The notes beneath the pieces were generated by a model. The model saw only the letters and a list, made by a program, of their open reading frames with translations. It made no database searches and had not been told where the DNA came from. Of a stretch of 64,000 nt of DNA, positions 39,595 through 49,607 are shown piece by piece. This DNA comes from Absidia repens (taxonomy: Eukaryota > Mucoromycota > Mucoromycetes > Mucorales > Cunninghamellaceae): contig MCGE01000022.1 of assembly GCA_002105175.1 (NCBI GenBank), forward strand, positions 372,001-436,000. The letters run 5' to 3'. The translations under genes and the position numbers were made by a program. The number at the start of each line of letters is the position of its first letter. Position 1 is the first letter of the stretch.

Positions 39595-41148
39595 TTAAGC
39601 ATCATTTCGGATAGCAGCAGCTCTGGTAAGCAGTTTTGTCAAATATTCACGTTTTGAGATATCACCGGTATCGACCTTCTTGTTCAAGACAGATTCCAAC
39701 AAACCCTTGACCAGTTTAGCCAATCGAGATACAGGTTCATGTTTTTCGCCCGATTTGTCAATGAGATCATGAAGTTCACCCACCGCCTGGTCGACAAGTC
39801 CATCCAAATCCACAGCATCATCAACACCACGACGTTGTAAGTTTTCGGCAGCAGCATCATGCTTGGGAGCAGCACCGTTCTTTGCAGTAGTACCAATTTT
39901 TGGAGTAGTAGCAGCAGCACCAGACGCATCAGTCTTGGCAGCACCACCCTTGGGTTCCTTGGGTTCCTTGGGAGCGCGCTTGCCCAAGGCGGTTTCCTTG
40001 ACATCCAATGCCTTGGTCAATTTCAAATCATTTACACCGGCACCTTCAATGACTTGATCCACAGTACCGAAAAGAGACGTGAGCGATTCCTTGAGTCCAC
40101 TTTCTTCATCCCCGCCTTGAAGAATTTCACCCACAGTGCCAGATACCAATTGGAAATACCCATCATTGTCACCACCAAGCACATCGTTGATGGCACCCGT
40201 TTCGTCACCACCAAGTTCACCAAGATCAGCAAGCACCTTGTCATTGGTCAATTTTCCCACCAATTCTTCAGCATTGCTACGGCGGCGCATCATGTCCCGC
40301 TTGTCACCGGTATGAGCGAGACTGAGGACGCTGAGGAGATTGTTGCCCTTGATAATGTCGTTTTGGTTGATGGCACCACCACCCAAAAAGCCACCTCCAC
40401 CTTCACGGTCACCATCATCACCACGCTTGCGATGGTTGGCACTTGCTAGACTGAGAACATCGACGAGGTTGTTGCCCTTGATAATGTCGTTTTGGTTGAC
40501 AGCACCACCACCTAAAAAGCCACCACCACCTTCACGGTCACCATCATCACCACCACGCTTGCGTTTGCTGCCAGCATGAGCAACACCGATAGCATTGATA
40601 ATGTTGTTGCCCTTGATAATGTCGTTTTGATTGACTACACCACCACCCAAAAAGCCACCGCCACCTTCACGGTCACCGCTATCCCGCTTTTTGTGGTTGG
40701 TGACGGCTTGGCTGAGAACGCTGGCGATGTTATTGTCCTTGATAATATCATTTTGATTCGCAAGTCCACCACCCAAGATATCTTTGCCACCAACACGATC
40801 CCCATTGTCACCCCGTTTGGCATTGGATTTGGCCTGGCTACCAATAGCGATCAAGTTGTTGCCGGAAAGAATGTCATTTTGATTCGCAAGACCACCACCT
40901 ACAAGACCGCCACCACCTTTACGGTCACCATTACCATCACTATCACCATCGCCTGCCTTGGCAGAACTGAGTAGCGTGATTAGGTTGTTGTTCTTGAGAA
41001 TGTCATTTTGCGTGATAGCACCACCGCCTAGGATATCTTTCCCACCTTCACGATCACCACCATCACGTCGAAGCATCGTAGGGGCAGCTTGGATACGTTC
41101 AAGTAAACACAAGGCAGCTAATGTCAGTGTAATAGAAATAAGTTTCAT
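39595..41148 (-). CDS. Secreted repeat precursor with Lys-Arg sites (kexin-processed peptide candidate)
   Basis: A single exon of 517 residues, started at the ATG at 41148 because MKLISITLTLAALCLLERIQAAP is a signal peptide (an ATG six codons earlier adds MIIYII only). Residues about 30-270 are six tandem repeats of about 40 residues. Their core is GDREGGGGFLGGGAxNQNDIIKGNNLxxVLSLA, written here as GDREGGGGFLGGG plus NQNDIIKGNNL. Five are followed by KR, KKR or RKR, the cleavage sites of Kex2-type proteases. The last three repeats are nearly identical and the first two more diverged. The C-terminal half has further KR/RR sites, a Lys/Pro/Ala linker and a helical end resembling the protein at 28653-29372. 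Trafficking would release about five similar 40-residue Gly-rich peptides. Function unknown. Confidence 0.87.
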   Translation of the reverse strand: MKLISITLTLAALCLLERIQAAPTMLRRDGGDREGGKDILGGGAITQNDILKNNNLITLLSSAKAGDGDSDGNGDRKGGGGLVGGGLANQNDILSGNNLIAIGSQAKSNAKRGDNGDRVGGKDILGGGLANQNDIIKDNNIASVLSQAVTNHKKRDSGDREGGGGFLGGGVVNQNDIIKGNNIINAIGVAHAGSKRKRGGDDGDREGGGGFLGGGAVNQNDIIKGNNLVDVLSLASANHRKRGDDGDREGGGGFLGGGAINQNDIIKGNNLLSVLSLAHTGDKRDMMRRRSNAEELVGKLTNDKVLADLGELGGDETGAINDVLGGDNDGYFQLVSGTVGEILQGGDEESGLKESLTSLFGTVDQVIEGAGVNDLKLTKALDVKETALGKRAPKEPKEPKGGAAKTDASGAAATTPKIGTTAKNGAAPKHDAAAENLQRRGVDDAVDLDGLVDQAVGELHDLIDKSGEKHEPVSRLAKLVKGLLESVLNKKVDTGDISKREYLTKLLTRAAAIRNDA

Positions 41149-41259
41149 AATGATATAAATGATCAAAAAGGGACAAAGGAGAGGGAGATAAAAAAAAAAT
41201 TGAAATTAAGAGAGAGAAAGAAAGAAAAGAATAAAAAAATCTCAAAATTGGAAGTGGGG

Positions 41260-41267
41260 TTTAAATA
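41260..41267 (-). promoter_or_regulatory. TATA-like element of the repeat precursor gene
   Basis: TATTTAAA followed by CCCC on the minus strand, about 112 bp before the ATG at 41148. Nearly the same element and spacing as at 17140. Confidence 0.5.
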
Positions 41268-43540
41268 CTAATTTAACAAAGGCAGTAAATTATTAGATTT
41301 CATCATTTTTTTTTTAAACAGTCCCTCGCTCTCTCCACATACATGAAGACAAAGAAAAGAAGAAAAAACTCCCTCCTTTTCATTAGCTCCTCCTTGTTGG
41401 AGTTGTCATATCGAAATGAAGGATGGAGTTTCAACATACACACTCACTATAGGAGGTGTCCTTTTTTTTTTTTTTTTTTTAACAAACCGACGCCACTCTA
41501 ATTGGTGAATTGGAAATCATGCAAATGAAGGTGGATTGCGTCGTGCGATCATTGGTCGATCATTGGCGGGGAATCAACAAATATGAAAAGTAAATTTGAT
41601 TGTCTCTAGGTTAGCCTCATTATTTTACAGGACTGACCTCCTTAACCCAACTAGATAAATGGTAATCAATGATGAGTGTGCGGTGTGCAAATATCAAGAT
41701 ATGAACATCAACAACAACAACAACAACAAAAAAAAAAAAAAAGGAGGCTATGAAAAGGTCAACCAAAAAGAAAAGAAAAAATAGTCTTTCTTTGTTTCAA
41801 TAAATAGGAGGAAAAAAAAAAAATTGACCATGAACGGTGTATCGTATCAAGGAGGGAAGGAGACGGCACCATAACTTTAAAAATGAATCCACACCGTCCC
41901 CGTTGACATTTTCCCCCCTTCTTTTTTTTAAAAAAAAGGCAAGCTTGTTTATATGATACTGAAGGATAGGAGTTGGCTCGCCACTCCTTTTGGAGTTTTT
42001 TTTTAAAAAAACAAGGCTTTTTTGCTATGAGGATGCTATTGTAAACAAAGAGATGAACTCTATACTTCTTGATGCGTGCACAGAAGAGAATACCGTCAAA
42101 CATATGTTGTACAAAAATATAACACATCAACACAAATTCATTGTTCATGATAAAAAAGGAGCAATGCGAATTGACACGATTTCTCTATTTTTTTTCCCTC
42201 TCCGCCTTTTCTTTTTGTGATTTTTTTTTTAACCCGTCGTATGTGAAATCATACCATACACACTTTTTTTTTTTTGTTTTTTTGTTTTTTTTCATCCGCC
42301 TTTGGAGCATTCTCCTTGAAGTGTTACATTAAACATTCGGCTTTCAAGTTTTGATCAAACGACCATAGAATGAAAAAGCTGGTTTTTATTTTTACTTTTA
42401 TTTCATGCAATAAGAGTTTTAGTTCAGGTTTAATTGTCAGAAAAAAAAAAAAAAAACCTGGCTGAGTTTATTGTAAATGAACCGATATCGTGATTTTATT
42501 TCCAATGACATAAAACAAAACAAAAAACCGATCCCGCTCTTCTTGCCCCACCCCTTATTTCTTGTTATTATGTGATACCTGAACTTTTTCTTTGTCTCTC
42601 CGCCAGCCAAGAAAAAAAAACCCCCCAGCTAAACTGAGATTTACAATTTAGTTGTCTGATATAGCGCGTATGTCCTCATGTTCATCAAAGTACATCAAGT
42701 AAGGGAATAGTCGGGTCACTCAATTCATTTTCTGGCAGCAGAAGAAAACTCATCCGATAGAAACACTGCAGTGATCATCTCCGCTCCCAGCAACAAACCC
42801 ATTTATTCGCTTCCCCCCCCCACACTTAACAAATATATATTGTGTGATCAAATGGACGATCTATTTTGAGGAGCATAAATCCTCCCCCCCCCCTCCTCAC
42901 TTAACAACTTTTTTATTTTTATATATTCCCACCACTTTTTATGAGACGTAAGGCTAAGAAGTAGATCTTTTTATCGTTTTTTTATACAATTAATTTTGTG
43001 TTGATAATATCTAGGGGTATTCTTTGTCAATACTCCACCAAGCCTTTGGAACAAAAAAAAAAAAGCACATCCTTTTCTTTGATCCATGTCCGTCATGGCT
43101 TTGTATCAAATGACTAAATAATTTTTTTTTCTCTCCTCCATTTTTGGGAGTGAAAGCTTCCAAATGACCCTTTCGAGGACAATGTACAGTGTGGGTAGGT
43201 CTCGCTCACTCCTTCGCATGCAAAAAAAAAAAAGTCTATTGCTTCCTATTAAAATTCCGCTCGTGTGTTTTCTGGCCAACCTTTTTATTATTACTATTAT
43301 TATTATTATTAATATGAAAGGTTAAAAACAGGCACATGCAGACAAAGAAGAAGAAAAAAAAATAGTTTCAGTCAAGGGTACGGAGGAAGGGAGTGGGTCG
43401 TATGTGGGACTTTAAAACAATCGGGGGGGGGGTAAGGGTGTGCGTAGGTCATCGACCTCCTATACCATACATGCAGCTTGCTCTCCACACGCATCTAAAC
43501 CATTGTTATGGAGAAGCAGCAATTTTTTTAATGCAAGAAC
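41268..43540. other. Long AT-rich spacer, no gene seen
   Basis: Contains a T22 tract (about 41461), a doubled CGATCATTGG (41548-41568, reverse CCAAT boxes), an AGGAGT/ACTCCT hairpin (about 41969-41990) next to T/A tracts, several C7-8 runs (42825, 42890) and an (ATT)n run near 43290. Frames here are low-complexity only. Confidence 0.5.
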
Positions 43541-43963
43541 ATGGTGCACAAGCGAAAAAGGGAGTGTCGATTTGTGGAAGATACATCGTTATGTATGTGT
43601 GATATTCCGTCAAAAAGGGACCAGCTAGCATATGATCCAACAACTGTTCTTTTGCAAAGTCGCCATGTTTTACGAAAATACAGAAGCAAAAATAGAAGAG
43701 AAAGGAGACAGCGTATTATCAAAAGCATGATGTGGAAATGTACAATGGACATTGTGATGGGGGTTTTTATTGTGTGTGGAACCTTCATATCTATAGTGAT
43801 GAATACAAGTCTATCATACTTTGTGGTAAAATGGAATGCAAAAACAAAACTGACCTGCCTACAAGCTAATCTTGGTTTTCTCCTATTTTTTTTTTTTTCT
43901 AACCTAAATCTTATATATAAATTGAAGACTATCGCATTTCCTTGGTCAGCCAAATCCTTTTGA
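43541..43963 (+). CDS. Unrecognised membrane-protein-like open frame
   Basis: An ATG-started frame of 140 residues: a basic N-terminus (MVHKRKREC..., later RKYRSKNRRERRQRI), one clear hydrophobic segment (MDIVMGVFIVCGTFISIVM, about 69-87) and a second T-rich one (about 112-125). It could be the first exon of a larger gene whose remainder is gone, or a chance frame. No downstream exons on this strand are visible. I do not recognise a family. Confidence 0.25.
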   Translation: MVHKRKRECRFVEDTSLCMCDIPSKRDQLAYDPTTVLLQSRHVLRKYRSKNRRERRQRIIKSMMWKCTMDIVMGVFIVCGTFISIVMNTSLSYFVVKWNAKTKLTCLQANLGFLLFFFFSNLNLIYKLKTIAFPWSAKSF

Positions 43964-44213
43964 CTTTTATGCTTCATAACCCCCCTTCCTTCTCTTCGTT
44001 GTCAAATCCCTCCGCAAGTCACTGTTGTCCCAAGTTTATATAAGTCGCCCATCCAAAATCATTTGATAACACAGACACATTTCAAGTAAAAATACAATTG
44101 CAAATCGTTGTTTTTTTTTATTAAAATATATAGCAAGCCGCTCATTCAATCAGCTAAACTAAAATGACACTATACTAAAACTATGCTACCCCTAATCATG
44201 AAGCCGATTCTTG

Positions 44214-44968
44214 TCATGCGTCGATTTCCCTCATTCTAAAAAGATACCCTAAAAGATAGTACAAGAAAGAGGAGTCAAAGGAAAAGTCAATAAAGAACAT
44301 TGTCACCATCTGCATATCGTACCAAGAGTTGATGTATCGCGCATCCAAGTCATTTTTGGACCTCCCCCCCTTCACATTGATCCCTGCCGATTCCGCCCCA
44401 TCACTGCCTTTTTTTTTATATATATTATGTCGTCCATCAACGGTAGCTAGCCCCAGTTCATATGTATCCCGTATCCAGCTACCTTCTATCAACACTTTCC
44501 CCTCCCAACATGTCGCCATCCTATTGAAGAATCCAATAACTGTGAAAATCCGTGTGTGAGTCTACACAGTATGTATGTGTGAGTATATCGTAAAAAAAAA
44601 AAAAAAAAAAAAAAGGTACTTACGGGATAAAGGATTACCAACCACACACACACACACATAAGAGAGCCATGCTTTCATTGTAGCCACCGATTCATCCTTT
44701 CTATCCATCAAACACAGGTTTTCCATCATGGAAAGCATGTAACGGACGGGTCCAGCCACTTGTAAACAGGTGCAAGATGAAGTCGTGTCTACATATAAAG
44801 AGAGAGAGATGAACAGCAGATGGGTGTGATTCATGGAATACATTCCGTTGGATGGAGCAGGAGATCTTGAAGGGATGTGTCCAAAACTGTTTGCAGTTCA
44901 TCATCATTCATACCAAGACAAAAAAGAAATCCATAGACCCTGATGGACTTGGTTTGCCGCATTGGCAT
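44214..44968 (-). CDS. Three-exon gene, unknown function
   Basis: Exons 44968-44842, 44788-44624 and 44539-44214 join with canonical GT-AG introns in compatible phases to give 205 residues without stops. This is hard to explain by chance. The protein starts MPMRQTKSIRVYGFLFCLGM, has a helical middle (GPVRYMLSMMENLCLMDRKDE), then GFFNRMATCWEGKVLIEGSW and RDTYELGLATVDGRH, and ends with a hydrophobic stretch (MVTMFFIDFSFDSSFLYYLL) and FRMREIDA. A Cys/Val run (YVCVCVV) is coded by a GT microsatellite. No signal peptide is evident, but the C-terminus may be membrane-associated. The start codon is uncertain, because an upstream exon could exist (a donor-like GGTAAGC lies at 45069). No family is recognised. 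Confidence 0.45.
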
Positions 44969-45085
44969 GATCCAAGCCCAAGAACAACATGGATGAAACA
45001 CAATGGTGAGTATTTCAAAAAGTAACCCAAAGAAAGGAGTTGCAGATTAAAAAAAAAAAAGCGCTTACCTTGCAATTCACACTAA

Positions 45086-45548
45086 AAAAGATACTGACAA
45101 ATCAAGTCGCCAAAAAGAATCGCATAAGAATGATCGGTACCCTATTCAAGAAAAAGGACAGGGACGCTTGACGAGAGATTAATGTGTCAGGAATGATCTA
45201 GTCAAGATACAAAGAATGAGTTTTCGATTTGCTTATAAGATAGAGTAGTCGATCTGTACTAAATATATGTAGCAAGCAGAGAATGGGAAAAGAAAAAGGG
45301 GACAAAAAAGATGCGACTTTTTTTTTTTTTTTTTGCCAAAGTCTGACGGTGTTCCAAATTCCACAAAAAAAAAAAAATGCAGGATCAAATAAAGAGAAAA
45401 AGCAGATATAATTTTATTATTGCGATAAAAAATAAAAAGCAAAAAGGAGAAAGCAAAATTTCAGCAAAAGAAAAAAAAAGAGAGGGAATATGTTTATAAA
45501 AAAAAAAAAAAAGGAAAGCAAAGTGAACGAAAAAAGCCAGGCAAAGCT
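45086..45548. other. Spacer, no gene seen
   Basis: A-rich plus-strand tracts (45318, 45365, 45501) forming the 3' flank of the next minus-strand gene. Confidence 0.45.
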
Positions 45549-46580
45549 TTATGTCATGGCATCGGCCGCATCTTCAGAAAGGTATCCGTTGGGATAAGCA
45601 TTGGCAGCTGCTTGACGCTGTGCGGGATGAGCAATACGATCGCGTTTCTTGGTATAGTAATCATCCAGTTGTTCAGCCGTCAAGCCAGGAGGAGGAGGGC
45701 CTGGTTGATCCTGTTCTTCACGTTTGGTCATCGCGTCTTTTGCCGCCTCGGCATCCATAGCTTGAGCAGACTTCGCAGCAGCAACGCGTTGTGGTCCGCG
45801 GCCCGTAGGGTGTTTCAACAAATCGTCCCCATCGTCATCGTTGCTTCCATCGCGTTTGGCCAATAAGCCCGTCACCGCCTTGAGTTGAGCCGCAGCACCA
45901 CTTGCAGACGCCATCGCAGGATCACCACTGCCAGGACCCACATGCAACCCCATCGGTGCCACATCGACCCCATTACGTTTGGCCATCGCTTGATCATCCA
46001 TCGTTATATCATCATCACCTTCAGCCAAGTCATTCGTATCAGGACCTCCGCCTACATGCACACCCGCTTCTGGCACATCAATCCCCTCACTGGTCACGGA
46101 AAGTCCGCCGAGAAAAGGACTGCGTTTGTCGATTGTGGAAGGGTCATTGGATGAAACCGAGGCATCTTTGTCGTCTTTGTTGGTAGCAGCATCCACATCC
46201 GCATCCGCCTTGGCTTTGGCATCGGCAGTAGTATCCACATCTGCATCAGCATCGGCAGTAGTATCCACATCCACATCAGCATCAGTATCGGCAGTAGTAT
46301 CCACATCAGCATCAGCATCGGCAGTGTCCACATCAACATCCGCGTCCGCATCCACATCAGCACCGGGGGTCTTTTTTTGGTCACCATCGAAATCCTTATC
46401 CACTTGCACACCATTTTCGTCGATATGGACACCAGCATCGGGCACATCAATATGGTATGGTGTCACATCCACACCGTCATTCTCAGCTACATCATTCTTG
46501 GTATTGTCCACAGGCGCTGATTTCACAGATTGCATCAAAAGACCAATGGCCATACTGATAAATATCACGTTGAATTTCAT
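45549..46580 (-). CDS. Secreted Asp/Ala-rich protein with Lys-Arg sites and repeated VDV-HV boxes
   Basis: A single exon of 343 residues. The signal peptide is MKFNVIFISMAIGLLMQSVKSAP. Residues about 70-135 are an acidic low-complexity tract of DAD/DVD/TTAD units. Three related boxes occur: GVDVTPYHIDVPDAGVHI, GIDVPEAGVHVGGGP and GVDVAPMGLHVGPG. The second and third each start after a KR (STIDKR, QAMAKR). More KR sites follow (LLAKR, AMTKR, TKKR). This is the layout of a kexin-processed precursor, though less regular than the genes at 39.6 and 49.6 kb. There is no cysteine. Function unknown. TATA-like TATATATATA lies 85-95 bp upstream. Confidence 0.83.
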   Translation of the reverse strand: MKFNVIFISMAIGLLMQSVKSAPVDNTKNDVAENDGVDVTPYHIDVPDAGVHIDENGVQVDKDFDGDQKKTPGADVDADADVDVDTADADADVDTTADTDADVDVDTTADADADVDTTADAKAKADADVDAATNKDDKDASVSSNDPSTIDKRSPFLGGLSVTSEGIDVPEAGVHVGGGPDTNDLAEGDDDITMDDQAMAKRNGVDVAPMGLHVGPGSGDPAMASASGAAAQLKAVTGLLAKRDGSNDDDGDDLLKHPTGRGPQRVAAAKSAQAMDAEAAKDAMTKREEQDQPGPPPPGLTAEQLDDYYTKKRDRIAHPAQRQAAANAYPNGYLSEDAADAMT

Positions 46581-46662
46581 TGTTGGTTTGATTGATTTAT
46601 GTTGTAATGATCAAGTTTTGTTATTGTTATTGTTTTTTTTTTCTTTGGTTCGCGAAAACAAC

Positions 46663-46674
46663 TTATATATATAT
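46663..46674 (-). promoter_or_regulatory. TATA-like element of the Asp/Ala-rich protein gene
   Basis: TATATATATA run on the minus strand, 83-94 bp before the start codon at 46580. Confidence 0.45.
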
Positions 46675-46862
46675 GTTTTTTTTTTTATTAAAAAAAAAAA
46701 AGACAATCGTCTCCCCTTTTGGAATCCATTTAGTGGTTAATTTTTTTTTTTTTTTTTCATTACATATTTACGTGATGATCTCCTATGATCCACTACAGAT
46801 CGCGGCTGGCATTTAAATTAAACATGGCTCCTTTTGCATATAAGGTTTCAAGTGTTAGTAGA

Positions 46863-46897
<35 letters not shown>

Positions 46898-47539
46898 GTA
46901 CATGTGAATTGCCCATGAAAGAATTTAATAAGAATGTTTTTTTTTGAAATATATATGTAATCATGATGATTCTAATTAAGATGGACTACATAAATCAAAA
47001 AAAAAAAAAGTAAAAATTCTTACTATCATAGCGATACAATTAGAAGAGTCTCCTTAAAAACCGTAAATGACAGCGGAGATCTAAATGATGAGACCATATG
47101 GTTGATCTTCCGTGCACGTCAATAAATGTCTTCCTTTTTTTTTTAAAATAAAATAAAATAAAAAGGCAGGATACACAAAGTTCGTCACATGATAATTCTT
47201 TTCAAGTAAGTCGTGACCCACTTCTGTATTGTTTGTTGGATTCCATTACGACAATCATAGAAGTTGAGGTTGTTCGTAATTTGATCCGACATAGGAAATA
47301 TATAGAGCCTGCGCTCACCCCCCCTTTTTTTTCTATCGTCAGCTCACCACGGCTAAAATCTGCCACCAATCAAATAAGCTGGCAAATAGTATGGTTCATC
47401 GATTGAAATACATCTCATACAGTTTCATGTGATAGATCTTTTGTTAACATCGTCCTTTTAGTTGAGCTTTGAACCCAATGATCCAATCAATATATATGGG
47501 TTTAATAAAATTTTGCATATATAAAGTTTTTTTTATTTT
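46675..47539. other. Spacer with long T tracts, no gene seen
   Basis: T tracts at about 46741-46757 and 46867-46896. AT-rich and without a convincing open frame. Confidence 0.45.
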
Positions 47540-48700
47540 GGAATAAAGGGAGGCAAGCTATTCTACAATCAAAGGGGGATGTTATTCTACAGTGAGAGTG
47601 GTGCTGTGTGGCAGTAAGTACGAGGGGTGGGGGGGGGCTCCAAAGGCATCATGATGACTATATCTCTACAAGAGAATCACCATACTGTTGGTGCGGAATA
47701 ATGACAATGACCTTGAAAAAACCAAAGTAACTTGTTGAATGGTAGAGAGTCGCCAGAGAGTCAGGGCGGCATACTTTAGTGACGTTGGCCGCTCAAAAAA
47801 AGAAAGTGTGAACCACCATACCGGCGATGTTGAATAGTGACAGTTATTGTAAACAAAAAAGAAAGGAAAGGGAGAGAAATATTATGTTGATAATGTTGTG
47901 AAGCAAAAACAAAGGGGGGGGAGGTGTTCCATTTTTGTATGGATCAAAAACCTCTTGGAGACCATGGGAGGATTTTAAATGCCGACCACGTGGATTATTT
48001 ATTTTTCTCTCTCCCACCTTTTTTATTTTTTTGGCTCTCTTTCGTTTTAATTACTTTTTTTTCCCTTTATTTTTTCTTCACCATTCAACTTCTATGGGGC
48101 CATGTTGGACTTAGAATAGTATCAGGACTAGTTTAGAAGCGTTTTCAACTCAGGGATTACAAGATGCATGGGGAAACCCTTTCATTTTGGATCTTGGATT
48201 TGGAACCACCATCAGTTGGCTTTTTGGAGCCTTCATTGGCTTATTTTAGTGCTAGCTTATCCATCGTTTAAATATATATTCGAATAAAACACGTAACGTT
48301 TTTACTTGTCCCAATGAAAAAAGTCCCATTAGTCTCTTTCATGTCTTGTGCAATAGATCCCTTTTTTAATGTCATCAACGTTTTTGTTTTTTTTTTTTTG
48401 TGCTGACCGTTGGTGCGTTTCAGTAAAAGATACCATTTTAGCATTTGTCATGACCTAAACTATACAGTATACAAAGTCCCCTGTTTACAAACGCACCTTC
48501 CGATCAGTGTTGACCATCATTCAAATCTACCAATAGTCTCCCTCATGCTAGCTCCATTAGATCCCCTTGTCACAATGAACCTTGCACTCTTGGTTTATTT
48601 AGTATGTGCCATATTCCTTCAAATAAAATATATCCCTTTTAATACACATTTACTGTTCCATTATATCGTGAGAAAAGTTGTTCTTGTGGCTATTATTTTG
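47540..48700 (+). repeat. Dispersed repeat copy G (subfamily 1, near full length)
   Basis: Begins near AAGCTATTCTACAATC and TTATTCTACAGTGAG (47559-47600). It contains GATGTTGAATAGTG (47827), CACGTGG (47987), a pyrimidine tract, and ATGTTGGACTTAGAATAG through GATGCATGGGGAAACCCTTTC (48102-48182). It ends after AATAAAATATATCCC (about 48620). Two internal TTGACC-type subrepeats are visible (48405, 48505). Confidence 0.8.
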
Positions 48701-49381
48701 TGAGTGCCATTTAACGCATTTGTGTTCTAGCTCATTCACTCCCTGATCACTTCCCCGTAGAATCCAAGCGGATAGTTTGCAGTTCCTGATCACTTTATAT
48801 GAACCGTAGCTCTATTCCTGCTATATTGTTCACGTTAATAATGAACCTAGACCATGCCATGTCGCCTGGGTAGTCTCGTTCTTTAAAATATTATATTCTC
48901 CATTAGGTTAGGCCAACTATATATATATATACCCACAGTTCATTATTTCTATTATGTATGTCCTAATACCCCCGCCCCACACACATATACATAAAATACC
49001 ACAAGTGGATACTAGTTGAGCTTCAAGGGATTCTCCACCAAAAGAATGAAATGGACAAGATGGCTAATCCTGTTCATCAAATTCCACGCTTCAACAAAAC
49101 CCCTCCCATCCACCATTTTTCCTGAAAACTACTCAAACAATGGTTCTTCCAAGAAAACTGAGAGTTTATTTTATATTTGATAAAAGGAGAAGTACAAACA
49201 AATACTACAATAAAAGTCAATTGCAATCTTCTGTGGATCATATGTACAATCCTGTATAGTACGATATGTATGCAATTAAAAAAATAAATAATCTATTTAT
49301 AATCGGAAAGTACATATCACGACTCTATTTTTTTTTATGGGATAGAAGAAGTATTTAAGGCATTGTTTTTGACCACCTCCA

Positions 49382-49449
<68 letters not shown>

Positions 49450-49607
49450 AAATTGATAAATGGATATTTATTACAACTAATACGTTCAAGTAGGAAAGAA
49501 AAAAAGAAGAAGTATGGGGAGGGAAAAGACTAAAATGATGAGATGGGTGGATAAAATGAAGAAGGAGAACTGGCCAAGTCGCCTGATTGACTACTATCAT
49601 TGTTCAA
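48701..49607. other. Spacer with a 65-base A tract
   Basis: No gene is seen. A TATATATATATA run (about 48919-48930) and the A65 tract described separately are the only notable features. Confidence 0.5.
49383..49447 (+). repeat. A65 homopolymer
   Basis: Sixty-five consecutive As, the longest run in the window, 160 bp downstream (in gene orientation) of the secreted precursor gene at 49608-50345. Not followed by target duplications that I can recognise. Confidence 0.9.

Noticed and set aside
46126..46740. Plus-strand Ser/Ala/Val-rich frame of 204 codons
   Set aside because: Antisense shadow of the DAD/TTAD tract of the secreted protein gene.
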